In this document: in pieces, positions 49,236-62,935 of the stretch | How positions within the stretch are numbered: the first letter of the stretch is position 1 | How the letters are laid out: every line of letters starts with the position of its first letter | Source of the DNA: Tubiluchus corallicola | Taxonomy: Eukaryota; Priapulida; Priapulimorpha; Priapulimorphida; Tubiluchidae | DNA length: 64,000 nt | Reading direction: 5' to 3' | Assembly: GCA_030141605.1 (NCBI GenBank) | Contig: JAQGDQ010002384.1 | Span: forward strand, 186,001-250,000 | Position numbers and translations under genes: made by a program | The notes under the pieces: model-generated | What the model saw: only the letters and a program-made list of their open reading frames with translations | Told to the model about the DNA's origin: nothing | The model's database searches: none

Positions 49236-52200
49236 CAACTGGAGGACGGGGAAGGTGGAGACTATGTGCAAGAAGACATCTTTCTTGCTCAAAAGCAATA
49301 GACGTGCTGCATTGAATCATTGTTATAATACAAAATCCAGTATCATGGTTTTCAAGTGACTTCTCACAATATTTCAAAACAAGAATTGTTTGCTTTATCC
49401 AAATTTTTATCAGATTGGAAATATAGGCAGCTTAAATGGGCAGAGCTTTAAGAAATCTGATAAAGTGCAGTACAACACGAAAATATGAACTGCTTATAAC
49501 CGCTCAACTGCAAAATAACGCAGTTCTTTGAGATTACATCTCCACTGATGCAGAACTGGGATGATTCACTTAACCGGTTAATTTTTTATCGGTTAACCGA
49601 TTAATCGGATCTAGGCAAAATCGGAGACCTTCTATAATTTGCTGACTGGATCAGTGGATAATCAAATAAACAAGAAATTTACAATGCAAACATATATCAG
49701 GAATATGTTCAAATAAGAGTGAAACTTTTATACATAGGAAGTGAAAAGTGTGTTTGTAAGGATGCCAAGCATTGTTTAACTAAGTGCAACACTTTCCTAC
49801 ATAGAAATGAAAAGTCTCTACAGTAAGGATGTGGTTAAGGTTCAAATTATTTATCATTTATATATAAAGATCGGTCAACCGGTTAAAAAAATTTACCGAT
49901 TAATTTCCATTAACCCAGCACTGCACTGATGTCTGAAGTCCAACAAAATCAAATGGGGATGTACTTTAGTTAAACAATGTCGTTTTGTGAAAGTACGTTG
50001 TCAGTGGGAATTGTCCATGTGATAAGGCTAATACTAGTCAGTTCGAAGCCTTGATTCAGTCTCAATGACTCTTGATCATTTATATATCATGCACTCAATT
50101 ATAGCTTACATAATTCAGGTTATACTAGCACTTTTTACCATATGTCAATATGCTAACTTTGCACTACTGACAAAAACTAGTTTAAAGCTAAAAATTTAAA
50201 TCTTAGCATTCATTGGAATATGCTTATCTCTTATCAGTACCCTGAGACATTCATAGTGTCTATACTGTAGTTTGTTAAATCATTCATAATCTAGAAAGCT
50301 ATTACAGTAAGAACATTAATTCTGTTTTGATAGGAAAATAAAATTCTGCAAAAGACTGTGATGAATCTAGTTCATTTAAATGAATCTCAAACGTATATAA
50401 TGCCTATATGAACTATGCGTTTTTATTTATGTTTTAGAATAGTGTATGTATTGTAACTTGAATGTAGTATGTAGCTTAGAAGTATGTGTCACTTCACATT
50501 ATTTACAATTCCGTCCATTGCAATATGCCTGTTCAGCACACTATTTTTAAATAGGAAGCAATGCTGATGATATTATCCAGTAAGTTGAATATGTTACTTG
50601 TTATTAGATAGTTGCATAAACTGTGGAAAGCTAAAAAATCACTTCAAATAAAATGAAGTCCCAAGTGCATTTGAATAAATTATGTGCATTATAAATTATT
50701 ATTATTACTAACATAAATAAAATTGCATTCCTAATGCAGGTTGTGTGGAATACATTGTGCCTTATTTATATTGTGATTTACTTTCTGCTATAGTTTGCTC
50801 ATGGTGTTACACTTTTTTCTATTTCTGTACTAATATTTTGCACTTTATTGAGCAGTTGCAACAAAGCCCGACTTTATGTATTAAGGTTGTTATCATAATA
50901 TGCAGTTTAATAATGCACGTTACCTTATTATCAGTTTAATAATGCACGTTTATGACAATAATTGTAACACATTAACTTTTATATGCAATAGAAGTATGGG
51001 GCAGACATAAAAATACCAAAATTGAAGTGAAATCAGATGTTCCAAACTTACTGTTAGGCCCTACATGACATATAGTTTGTATTATTGTTGAAAATGCAGT
51101 GCTTGTAAGAGTGAGTTTCCAAATGTTTCACAGTCATTCTCACTAGTAATTACAACCTTTTATTGGGTATAGTCTATTGTTTTTGTGCAATGAGGTGGCT
51201 GTTACATAATATTATTTTCTTTACATGCATTTGTTCAAATAGTTACTTTTACACTGTTTTTGAATTTGTCGGGGAAGCTGTGTAGCAAATGAGCATTGAG
51301 GGACCAACACTATTTGTGAGACAGTCTGCCTTACCTATTTTTGGATCATTCCACTTTATGCTAGATAATGGTTTGTTCATTCACCAATTTAACTTTTGTG
51401 TGAATAAATTTTTGCAATTTGCGCACAAATTTTGATTTTGATTTGACTTAATTCATTCCAGGTAACTTTTTCCAAATCGTAGTGTTTCAGAAACCACTAG
51501 TTTTGTTGGGTAAAGCGGGCCTATTTCTTATTCTATTTGATAACCCTAACCTTTAACTTCATCAAATTAAAGTTTGGTGTTTGATTATAAATATTAGGTT
51601 CTGTTATCGAGTCTCCAATACAAACAATACCCCTGTCAGGTATTAATGTGTGATTAATTTAAAATCTGTAGCTCTACTCCATGCAATTAAATAAAACTAA
51701 AATTTAAATGGTCTTTAACTCTATATACACTAAGATCAGTAGTTTAACGATTAATATAAAGTGTGATAGTCTCAGTACATAGCAAATTTTTTCACTGGAA
51801 TTTTATTTTTTCACAATCCAAAGCAAAAATTTGCAGTAACCGATTTAATAAAATGAGTAAATTCAATACTCGTGTAAAAATAAATTTTTGCATAATTTCA
51901 ACAGGTGTTAATCTATCTACATCACAATTAAATATCAAATTTGCTATAAAAATAAATTTCAGGAATCTACAGCATGTATGATAGGTCATCATCCCACTTT
52001 AAAACATCACACCCCACTCAAGTATCCATTCCAAATCTAAAACCAATTCGTATTTGACTAAAACACCATTAGTTTGAAAACTGATCTAATTGTTGATATG
52101 AGCAAACCTTTGGTTCCCAACTGGAATGCAAAATGTGCCATAATTGAACATACGGTAATGTCCAACCCCCTTTTGCTGCTTATTTAAGAACGATTTGTCT

Positions 52201-52682
52201 TATTAATAGTGAAGTTACTACACAAAATCAAGTAAAAAATAGCAATAAAAGAAAAGATGCTTAAAAAACAGGCAATGATATGTTAAACGTCTAGTAATCA
52301 GTTTCTTATAACACTAAATCTAAAACCATTTGGTATTTAACTAAAACATTAGTATGAATGCTAATTGTTGATATGAGCAAAGCTTTCGTTTCCAACTGGC
52401 ATGCAAGATGTGTTGTACAATAACTGAACACGGTAATCTCGATTCCTTTTAACAAAAATGAAGTTCAATACAATCAAGTAAAAAGTAGCAAACAAAACAA
52501 AAAGCATTAAAAAACAGGGAATGGTGTGTCAAACACAGTAAATAGTAAATTATCGAGCTAGCATTCTTAAAGCAAAAGACGTAAATCGGTTTGTTTATAG
52601 TGAACAGAACCTTGCACATGTCTGTCTTTGAGTACCATACATCAACTTTCTTTCTGAAGAACAGAAGTAAATCGTCTCAAGT
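49236..52682. other. Spacer between the convergent SRPBCC and PBLD genes
   Basis: Holds both 3' UTRs and the hAT-like MITE at 49,551-49,923. Around 52,060-52,330 a segment is partly repeated (TTGATATGAGCAAA near 52,094 and 52,365, with similar flanks), an old diverged tandem duplication. No further gene seen. Confidence 0.45.
49551..49923. mobile_element. hAT-like MITE, 373 bp, perfect 8-bp duplication
   Basis: CACTGATG flanks both sides (49,543-49,550 and 49,924-49,931). The left end is CAGAACTGGGATG and the reverse complement of the right end is CAGTGCTGGGTTAATGG. Both continue into alternating AACCGGTTAA and ATCGGTTAACCGAT motifs, which form subterminal palindromes. No transposase frame. 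It lies about 315 bp after the stop codon of the SRPBCC gene and may be part of its 3' UTR. Confidence 0.93.
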
Positions 52683-53694
52683 CTAGATACCAGGCACATT
52701 CATCCTGCCTTCCACGACTATAACTGCTTGTCCTGACACAGCCACCCTCCCATCTCCTTTCACATCTATTGCCAAGTCTCCGCCACGTTTTGAACACTGG
52801 CGAGCTGAAAAAAAAACAAGCTGGTGTTAAATACTACGATTCTTTATTCGTCTGATAACCTGACAATTCTAGTTTCCCAACTTTGCTTGAATGACTGTTG
52901 TTGCTGGTCATTGCTATTTACTTAGCTAATTACGGTTGCTAATTTTCCAATTTTTGCAAAGTTAGTAGAATGTTTTTGACTGACAATAATGCAAAAATGA
53001 TAAGTCTGTTGCACTAAAATCGCATAAAACGAAAAAATTATTTGAGTAATTTGTATATGACTTGAGATGTTAACTGAATGCTATTGAACTCTAAAAGGAC
53101 ATCAACAATCACAAATATAAGTGTGCCCATGCAAGTCTTGTTTGCTAAATGGTATACACACAACATGCCATCTGCATTAAATACACAAAGTGCTATTAAA
53201 TCCAAATAAGAAGTTGTTAGTTTGACTGCTGGTAGGTTTTTCTTTTAGGCGGTGAATGTCAGATACAAGTTTACAACAAAGCACAAAAACCTGTGAAAAT
53301 ATCTGATAATTTAAAAAACTGATTTTAAAATTAGTTATAAAATGATAACATTGTCGCACGAAAGTAGAAGTAAGTCTACTTAGAAATATGAGTTTTTTTT
53401 ACTAAATTATGGATGTTTCGATATCCCACAATAAGGGAATTAATTAGAAAACTAAGCTAGTTAACAGTCTAATTTAATAATCTAATAGATACACTACTAT
53501 GTTCACGTGCTAACCATTAATGAAAGATTTTATTCCTATAACTAAGTACAGTTCTATGTATACTATAGTAACTAAGTATAGTAACTGGATGATGCTCGAA
53601 AATAAGAAATTCTGTGATGACGAAATTTACCTGCATAATAGGAGAAATGAGTTCTAATATTTTAAAGTATGGGGTTAGTGCTATACTCATATAT

Positions 53695-53726
<32 letters not shown>

Positions 53727-56700
53727 CACAGATATGACTAAAAGCCAGTCTAAATAAATACTATAGTTATGTTAACACACAATATTTACACAATAACATT
53801 TTCACTGGTATCTCCCAATCAAAAAATAAGCTTAGCTTCATAAAGTGGCACTGAATACATGGAATCCTCAACACTGAATCAGACAGCCGTTTCATAAGAA
53901 AACGTTTTCTATTTTCATATGTAACTGCATCATGCTATCATTCCGATATTATGTGCTTTGTACAGTCATGACAACATAAGTATTCACAATACTTTAAGTA
54001 CCACGCAAATGTTGCTTATCAAGGCATTTCGACCAATAAGGTGCCAACACAGTGTGTGCAGAACCAGTCACTGGATCCTCCGGAATCCCGTTCCAAGGTG
54101 TAAAGAAGCGTGAAAAGAAGTCATAACCATCATCGCTGTCATCTCCTTGAAGTGAAATAATTACGCCACGTATCACGCCAGTCGAGTCTGATGCCACCAT
54201 CTTATCAATCTGAGGATTTAGCGACTCCAGATCATTTCTAAATAAATAAACATATTTTTCAGACAGGAATACAAAAAAACTCACGCAAAATTTTATTTAT
54301 ACCCTGCTTGCAATCAGCAAGCGACGATGTACAGCCACTGGTATCAGTTAATTTTAAAACAACAATAGCGACAACCGACTAACACAGAAATCTTTGACAA
54401 GGATGATAAATCTTTTATTCAACAAATTGTAATACAATAATACACAAAGAGTGCCTCTTTTTGCAGGCAGACGTTTAATAAAGTTTACAGCATAATACAG
54501 TGAAATCTTATTTGTTAGCACATTAAAAATAAATAACAATCCATATTAAACTAACTTCATTATGGGTCCAACATATTTTATATTACATCGCTTCCCATAG
54601 CCTCATAGAAGCATTATTTCCCAACTGAAAACAAAGTGGGCTATTCCTTTACCTTACTACACGACAAATCTTCATCTTGAGAATAACACAATTTAACAGT
54701 TTAATCATTTTGTTATTCGAGCAACACAATAAATTGCTATTATAGAGATCTGCAGTTTCTCGAAATAAAAGCATCTTTAATTAAACAAATGAAAGCATCA
54801 AAAATTATTGTCTCTTTTACATACAACACAATTGAACACAGTTCTTTATCTCCAATAAAGTACCACTACAAATGTGTAGTAAATGGCAAATTTAACATCA
54901 AAATCTGTCGTTTGAAACTAAGGACAAGCACAATCGCTCGCCCACTAATGATAACTCTCTTAACAATAAAGATTCTCTATTATTATACTGTTCAGAACGT
55001 TCAGAGCAAAGTTGCCCCACATTTTACAAATAGTGCACCTCTACTATATTTAGAAACACAAAAGTTTTACTTACATGTATCGAGTGATTAGCCCCAAAGA
55101 CTACTTGCAAGTAATTTGAAATAGAAGGGCTACATAATAAGCCAAAAAATATTAATGTCTAACAGCAGTATAAATGAACGACTAATTTTCAAGCTTTTTT
55201 TACATCTAGTCCTTTAATTCAAGCCACCTAGCCCATCATGTCAAAAATTTTACATCATTACATCGAAATTTTTACCGCTACACTGAAAATAATGAATCAT
55301 GTGTAGATTTTTTTATTATTTGATTGGAATGGCCCCAACACCTGGGTACAGAAAAACCTACTTTTTTGTGACTAATTAACAGGATTAGCTTCTAATGATG
55401 TAATCCCTAGAAAAGAGCTGAAAAACTCCTGGAACACCCCAAATTAACTAGTCAACTAACAGGAGCATCTAGATGCCGTAACAGCTTAGAAATGACTACC
55501 CATCGTGCAAATGTGTTATAAGCATAGAATTCCTGACATCACAGAATATGGCAGTGACTCATATTTCTGCAACTAAAGGTAACAAATCCAATGTGCTATA
55601 CTCCCAAGTCTTACAGTATACTATATGTGATCCTTTCAACATTGAACCGTACCAATGGTAAATATAATGATCTTACGAGAACAAAAGAGTACATACAGTA
55701 CCTTGTCAAGTTACTATCGAGAACTATCAGTAGTTTCTTGGTCGTTGGTGAATACTGCACATCTTTTACAGGCAGATTGCCTACACAAACCTGCAAGATT
55801 AAAATTAACTTTCACTTGGCATCAGTAAATTCAAATAAAAACACAAAGTGAAATTGTCGAAATTCTACTATTGAATTCATTTTATTGTTTAAAGTGGTAG
55901 CAGTTATTTTTTAAATTACCTTTACTGTGTGTGAGATGGGAAATTATAATGACAATTACTCCTTCTTTTTTCTTACAATAAGATCTTAGCCTGTGACATT
56001 AAATAAATATATGCAGTTAATTACAGCGATACTATGTACAGTGAATAGTGATTGTATTTTCTTCATTTACAGTCATACTAAACCTCGCTATAACATAAGG
56101 TTTTACAGCTTAAAATCCTACCCCATTTACGAATATTCAATTTACTTTATTATAAACTTACTGTAAAACTTGTTTCTTTTGATTTTTTATTAAATGGCTG
56201 TTAGCGGTATTAAATTCGAAGAACCGCCATTTTTGTTGCGTGAGACGAATGGCGTTATGAGTAAAGTCACAAAGTCACCAAAGATTGGCAAACAAACATC
56301 GGTAACCGAAGACGCTTTCTGTACCTCGTATGTCATTTTAGCTCACTGGTGCCAAACAAGCGAAACACTGCAATTTTTACGGTAATGCACGCGTTCGAAA
56401 TTTGCAAGAAAAAGGTAACTTATTTAATTTATCTCTTTTTTGTTTAATAACAACTATGAATACTTTATGTAATCATAATAATGTGTTAAGGAAACTTCAG
56501 TGTCTGTTGGGGTTATACAGGCCTTTAAAAAATTGAAATGTTTGATACTTAGGCCCTTATACAAGTCAACTAAAGTTTCAAAGTTGTGGAACTACGAACA
56601 ACGAATGTAGCATTAGCACAAATTATGCAAATTTAAGTTAAAAATCTTGAAAAATCAACATGCTGTGTTTGTTTTCCAATTCAGTAAACTAATCGCAAAC

Positions 56701-59700
56701 AATCGGTACATCTTTGTACTGCATGCATATTAAATGAGCACATTCAATACTCAAAATAAATAACTTTGATTAATACTGTTTTTACCTTCAGCAAATCAAC
56801 AATGGATGACTTATCAAATGGCTGTGGTGGATTGGATGGAAGATCCATTAACAAATATCCATTCTCTTTCTTCTGCACAGTTAAAGGTCCACTCTTTGTT
56901 TCAAAAGTAAGTGAAGGGGATGTATTACCTATTTATAAAAAAATATTTAAAAACTGAACAATGTGATGTGCACCAGCTATATTCTTGAGGTGTTACTTTT
57001 GAGATTTCAGTATAAATGGATATAAACATATTGTGTAATTATGAAGATGACGATGATGATGGTGATGATGATGAGATGATAACGATGATGGTGCCAACAG
57101 TTAAAAGGGCAATCACTTAGACACTGATGTTACCTGTTTCTATCAAATAAGGTGGTACAACACAGCACATGTATCACAATCTACTGAAATATTGATGAAC
57201 TTACAGAAGCTGACATATATTTAGCATTACCAATTGAGAAATATAATACAGCAGCAGTAGCCAGAGTTGCATGGCCACAGAGAGGAACTTCATTAGTAGG
57301 AGTAAACCAGCGCAATCCAAAATGGCTGCCATGCTGAAAATCATTGCTTCCAGGTTGACTTAACAATTTTACAAATGCAGTTTCCGATATGTTCATTTCG
57401 CTTGCAATACTTTGCATCACCTCTTCTGATAAGTCATCGTGAGCCTAGAAACGACATATACACAAATAAAAACAAACAAATAGCAAGGAATCTATTTATG
57501 ATCTACTATCCGATAATTTTTTTATTGCCTTTGTTTCTTTTTTTATTGGGTAGCCAGACTATAACAATTTCAGTAGTAATTATAGGGTCAGGTAAAATTT
57601 CTTGTTATTGTAAGAGTGCTTTGTCACTGCAATAATTACGTCCACTGTGTAAGACTGTAAGGTGTCCAAAGTTGATTTGAGGATTGGCTGTTTGGAAGGT
57701 CAGCACTCCGCTCAGTCCTTTTCACTATTAATAATTATTTCATGATTACTGATTAATGATACTGAATAAGAGGGTCGCACTCTAGTTAAAATTTTCAGAT
57801 AATGCAAAGTTGTACAATCCAATTAACTCTGCAGCGGATTCCCTAATTTTACAGAATGACATTCAGTAATGGAGTAGGTTAAGTAATGACTGACAATGTT
57901 ATTTAATGTTGATAAACGTGAGGAAATGCATTGGGGTTTACAGAATCTTAAAAGAAATTACATCATGAATGGAAGCAGAATAACTCTTCATAGTACAGAT
58001 AGTAAAAGCAATATTGGTGCGATAATAACATTAAACTTGAAATTTTCCCAGCAATGTATTGTCGCTGTCAAAAAAGCAAATAAGAATTTGGGGACGTTTC
58101 TAGAAAGAAAGAAATTCTTTTGAAATCACACATTGCTTTGGTTAGGCTTCATTAAAATTAGAATGTTAATTTTTTTCCCTTTTGGTAAAAAATAATAGTA
58201 TAATATAACTGTAATGATTAAAATAAAATGTTAATATAACATTATAATTAATTATTGGTTGCTATGTATGGGTAAAGGGGTGACAAATGAACATAAGTTT
58301 ATTAGACCACGGAAATGGAATAAATTTGATTGTTCCATTCTATAAACAAACCTTATATATAACCCCCGATAATATCTTTTAATCATAATTACATATCAAT
58401 ATAATATTGATATTCTTAAATAGTGATATTTGTGCTATTTTTCTGGTTTTAATCATGATTAAAAGATATTAGAATAATAAAAGATTATAAAATACTGACC
58501 AAGAAAGAAAACATTTTGCATAAATGTAGATGACAATAAAACTTTTTAAAAAGCGGTAACATTTTGACATTTGTAAATTTTCATTTCTGTGATAGCAAAA
58601 TAAATGGAATGGTAATTTGTCTACCATGGTGACTGCCACACCAAGCCTAGTAAAGTTTAAATTTTTAAATGAAGATTATTTTGTGGAAAAATACGGGGTT
58701 TCTAGAAGTGTGCCTGCTTAACTCCTAATCATTACAGCACAACATGCTGCAAAAGGGATGATAACATTAATAATAAAATTAACAGCACGATGAATGACAA
58801 ACTTCCTTACTTGCGAAGTCTAAGACCTAGCCATAACACAGTTATTGACGGTCGCTCCTCAACAATTTCCGAAATTGAGGTGTCAACTGTTTCATTATTA
58901 AAGTAAATACCCAGACATTTTTTATCAATATGAAAATCAACAACTTAAGCAGAAAACGAAATATTGTAATCAAATTCCAGCATTTTTATCCATGGCAGTC
59001 AGGTGAATTAATTAATGAAACGTGTTAAATCTCATTTTAAACGTGTTGAACACTTGCGGTACAGTTTCTACACTCTCCATGCTTCACCTGCGTGTGGTGA
59101 ATAACGTTGTGGCAGGATGAGGGCGGTCATCCGAAAAGTATTATTGTATGCCGGTACAGGTCTGCATTTACTGGCTGGCGAACTGCCGCGTGTTAAACTG
59201 TTGAAAGTACAGCAGTTTATTTTCATGTTGTGTAACTTTTTCGTATGTTATACGTGTGCAAATACCCAGAATTTGTGTAGCAGAGGATGTAGTAAAGCAA
59301 CAAGCGATGATGACAGTCTTTTTAAGTCTACTGCCATGACGTCATCAGTGCATAGCCGCCCGAGCGCTGAATTGCGTGTATAAAGCAATTGGCATAAGTA
59401 AAATCGAGCAATTATTTATCTAATTACTTAATTATTTTCGAAAAGCGATAAGAATATCATTTCAACACATCATCCTTAAACTTTTGCTAAAAATTGCTGA
59501 TGAGGCTGGGCTTTTACTTTAAGTGAATTCCAAGGGCCCACAACACGAGAAGCGAAGAAATGGGCTCTCATGTTAGTGCGAGAGCATTGTACAAATAATT
59601 TAGAATTGTCCATGTGAATCATGCAGTGGTCTAGAAAAAAATTTGTTGCTACACAAATTGGAACTATCACTAATGACTTTTTAACAGGTAATAAGATCTA

Positions 59701-60442
59701 TAGTATCACGGCGTTGTTCAAGCAAAGATACAAAGTCAGGTTGAATATCAGAGGCCAGAGTAATACACCTCCATTCAGTTCTTTCTAAAGCATTTTTAAA
59801 GGTGACATAAGGTGAGTGACATTGTCATACCATTGCTCAATTTCAGACAAGTCTGCTTGTAAGATCTCTTGATCAGAGGAATTTCTAATTGGACGGTAAG
59901 GCTTTATATCATCAAAAACAGCGGTATACGTGTGTCAGGGGATACACAATCAGTAACATCATTGACAAAAATAAGAAAACAATTGGGTCCTGACAAAGTC
60001 CCTTGAGGAATGCCACTGGTTATATTTCTCCAGAAAGTGGTTACACCATTTAAACCCATTCTTCGCTGTTTGTGTGTTAGAAAATATTGAAACCATTGGA
60101 GTAGTTTCCCTCTTATACCTGCAAATTCCATTTTTAACACGAGACGACGAAGAGGAACAAAATCAAATGCTTTTCTAAAATCAATATATAGAATATCAAT
60201 TGATGGGAGAGAAGGTGCATCAAAGAATTGCGACCAGTCATTTAGGCATTCAAGACTTGTTACAGTGGAACGTTGTGGTAATCAGCCATGACAAATCTAT
60301 CCATGTTCAAAATAATGGGGGTAGCTGCAAAGGTGAGTGAGTTATTATTATTGACCTTGTTTTCCTTATTCAGGCAAACTGCTGCAGGATTTCCAGAAAA
60401 TGGGTAACTTGTAAATGCATCGACGGTAAATAACGACAACAT
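52683..60442 (-). CDS. PBLD: Phenazine biosynthesis-like domain protein (PBLD, PhzF family), 6 exons, complete
   Basis: Exons, 5' to 3' on the minus strand: 60442-60356, 57444-57231, 56928-56786, 55790-55702, 54237-54002, 52804-52683. All phases match, giving 296 aa (human PBLD 288). PhzF-fold proteins are two-lobed isomerase-like enzymes. The animal PBLD substrate is not well defined, and the mammalian protein has been reported to bind MAWBP partners. Family marks: start LFTVDAFTSYPFSGNPAAVC; NISETAF with E50, the position of the catalytic Glu in PhzF; GLRWFTPTNEVPLCGHATLA at 72-91; EDPVTGSAH at 231-239 with the conserved Asp; and the C-terminal lobe QCSKRGGDL. Exon 2 is best ended at 57,231 (donor GTAATG), which makes the junction read IGNTSPSLTFE as in relatives. 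No key residue is missing, so it should be functional. Confidence 0.96.
57795..58170 (+). mobile_element. LINE ORF2 fragment in PBLD intron 1 (antisense to the gene)
   Basis: Plus-strand frames interrupted by a stop and frameshifts give AKLYNPINSAADSLILQNDI, then MLFNVDKREEMHWG, MNGSRITLHSTDSKSNIGA, KFSQQCIVAVKKANKNLGTF and LLKSHIALVRLH. That is the order found after the YADD motif in CR1/L2-type LINEs (NVDKCKVMHLG, MNG, LGV, KFS.QC..A..KAN, LVRPHLEY). Only this middle part survives. Confidence 0.85.
58371..58470. repeat. Inverted repeat, 20-bp arms
   Basis: AATATCTTTTAATCATAATT at 58,371-58,390 pairs with AATCATGATTAAAAGATATT at 58,451-58,470 with one mismatch. The 60-bp loop is very AT-rich. 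Possibly the remains of a small MITE. Confidence 0.75.
59470..60290 (-). mobile_element. LINE reverse-transcriptase fragment in PBLD intron 1 (same strand)
   Basis: Minus-strand frames give FDFVPLRRLVLKMEFAGIRG, LLQWFQYFLTHKQRR, then SGIPQGTLSGPNCFLIFVND (RT motif with PQG). A frameshift removes the YADD motif, and then come KPYRPIRNSSDQ, LQADLSEIEQWYDN and a C-terminal ASRVVGPWNSL. The order is that of a CR1/L2-type ORF2, with an internal deletion between thumb and C-terminus. Non-functional. Confidence 0.85.
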
Positions 60443-60923
60443 TCTCAACTTAATTAAGGAAAAGCTACGTGAAATAAACATTAGCACAAAAACAACGTAT
60501 GAAAGGCGCAGACATTTTGTAATTGGCTTCTTGTACAGTGCTGCCGCAAAGAAAAATGCGGAGAAAACCAAAAATGCGCAGTGCATCAACCAGGAGCGGG
60601 GAGAATGTAGATTAGCCGTGTTAGGTGTTAGTTTTATCGTTATTCGTGTTACAAGTTGGTCAGATTTTATCAATTCGATGACTTTAGGTAACTTAAATTA
60701 TCCTACTCGCTGTGATTTACTGCACCAAGTGTGATTCTAGAAAGCACTTGTAAAACAGTAAGTCGATTCTTTAAGTGACGCTGTTGTTATCTCAGTTGGA
60801 CAGATGCGCCATTTTCATCTTCATTTTAGTGTAACTGATTACTGAACCGTGAAATTTTAGGGATTTGTATAATTGGCGGCATATGAAACCCAACCATCGA
60901 GAAGGCAGGTGACTTTCACGAAC
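60443..60923. promoter_or_regulatory. Probable bidirectional promoter between PBLD and a plus-strand transcript
   Basis: The PBLD start (minus) and the candidate ATG at 60,924 (plus) are separated by 481 bp and diverge. Both 5' UTRs and promoters must lie here if the plus-strand gene is real (inference). No core promoter element is obvious. Confidence 0.35.
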
Positions 60924-62049
60924 ATGGCGAACATAAGTGACAAGTTGCCATGTGCGGAAAGGATAGTAAAAAGTAAGTATAATTATTAATGTTTTTTCGA
61001 TTTGCAGTTGAATGTACAGTTGTACCTCGTACGCTGCACGTAGCTACATGCTGTAGAAATGTATATATTTATTTAGCTGAGACGGGTTTATTTATATTAG
61101 GCACAGCTAAGCATAACACTTCGAGTTTTTCAATTTAAGATTGTGATTGCTAAATAAAATGTGAACTTTGGTGAGTTAAAGCGTAAACCAATTTTTGCTA
61201 TATCAAAGTTCACAGTTATAGTAAACTAAAGTGAAACAAGTTGGAGACAGCTGCCTTTTTATATATAGGAATTTCTGGTATTCATTTTTCATTGAATAAA
61301 GAAAATTTAAATTAATGCCCAAAAGAATGGATGATTTAAAATGTCTGTAGTCACATCATATTGTCCACTAATTAAGTGCTTGAATTTTTTATCTAATAAT
61401 GACCGGTTAACCTTAGCTATTTTAGGCCTAGACGTCAAAGCAAAATTAAGTCCAAGTAAAAAAAGTAAAAAAGAAACATTCTTTCTTAAAAATAATAATG
61501 TTAGATGTTATAAGTGGAGGAATGGATGTTAAGAAGTATTAAGTTAAAGAGTTAGAGAGATATTTTAGTAGATTGAACATTGTCATTGTTCTTTATACAT
61601 GTGAATGAACGTTACCCTGGATACATCTGCATACTGATTTCTTGTAAATTATGCATTAGCAGTGCTGCATCATAGTGCATATAGCCGCAGTGGTTACTGT
61701 TTAGCAGGATAGCTGCATTGATGATTGCAAATTTATGCAGGCAAACCTTTCTTGTGTTAAAAAAACTGCTTTGGTCATGTCACATTGTGAAACATCATGA
61801 AAGATGTTTGTAAAAAAATGTGGTTGCAAAAAGTTGCAAAATAAACCATAGACTGAGGCTAGCCCCTCAATGTATGTTTCCAATGGATGTATCCTAAATA
61901 TGCATCCTCTTTTCAGTACTCGTGTTGTTGTTGGTTTTTTCTTTTTCTTCGTAGGCGCTGTACATGAAAAAAGGCTTAGGCTTCGACTCTTAAAAGCAGA
62001 TCCAATAAATTGTTTGGTTTGGGTTGATACTAGAGAATATCATGAATAG
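60924..62049 (+). CDS. Candidate 5' exons of an unidentified gene
   Basis: ATG at 60,924 has a good context (AACATGGCG). The 49-base coding stretch (MANISDKLPCAERIVK) ends in a strong donor, AAAAA|GTAAGTAT, at 60,973. The first acceptor with a pyrimidine tract and matching phase is at 61,954 (TTTTTCTTCGTAG). It adds SAVHEKRLRLRLLKADPINC and 11 more residues before a stop at 62,047, giving 47 aa in all. I do not recognise the protein. Either this is a short ORF, or the second exon ends at an internal donor (for example near 62,013) and the gene continues, perhaps beyond the window. The first exon and its donor are the better-supported part. Confidence 0.35.
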
Positions 62050-62891
62050 ACTAATAAAGTTGGATTTGTCGTATATGACATGTCTAAGATGGTGATGTTG
62101 ATGTCATGTTCACAGAAAGCTATTTGAGGTTGTACTATACCTAAACTAATGTAGCGAAATTTTTCAGAGTGAATCCATAGTTCTTCTATGAGTGCTATAA
62201 TGACGGTTATAATTAATGATCAATGTTAGTCAAAGTGTAGCTATCATCAAGCCTCTTGTCTGGAAGAAAGTTCTTAAAGGTTCTCAAAGCTTACTAGCTT
62301 CGCAAAATCTTATTTTGGTACTAGGCATTATAATACATGTTTAAAACTATTAGCTACAAGTTTTGTGCATGCCCTAAGTATTTTTAAGTGAGTAGTCATA
62401 AAACTTTAAATTGGCAATAGCAATAAGTGTTTGAAAAAGTTTTGTATTAAAGTAGCAGTTTTGTTAGTTGCAGTGTTAATGGTAGAGGCAGTAGCAAATA
62501 GCAATAGCAGTAATAATAAGAAGGCTAAACTCCGCAAAAAAGTTAGCGCATAACCCACGATGACAAACTACACCACACCCACCACACCACGCCACCCACA
62601 CCCACTACATCATACCGTACCCCCCATGTCACACCCGCAAAACCGTCACTTTAACACGTTACTATACTAATACTAATACTATACTACTATACAAATACTC
62701 TACTATACTATTTACTATCTATTGTGTGTTTCCTGTAGGCAGTACAGCCATAGCCATTAGCCAATGTTTGTGTCCATCTCTGTGAATGGTCTATTCCATG
62801 TCATTCAACTGCTTTTCCTAGCTTCACATAGTTATCCCAATTTGCCTGAAGCCTTGTTTTTTATTATATGCATATATATATATATATGCTT

Positions 62892-62935
<44 letters not shown>

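Noticed and set aside
57205-57230. Alternative end of PBLD exon 2 at the GTAAGT donor near 57,204
   Set aside because: That donor is phase 0 and does not fit exon 3, which needs phase 1. The GTAATG donor at 57,230 gives the family sequence.
59117-59383. 88-aa plus-strand frame in PBLD intron 1
   Set aside because: Higher GC than its surroundings but no recognisable domain. A transposon remnant is more likely than a gene, and it could not be assigned.
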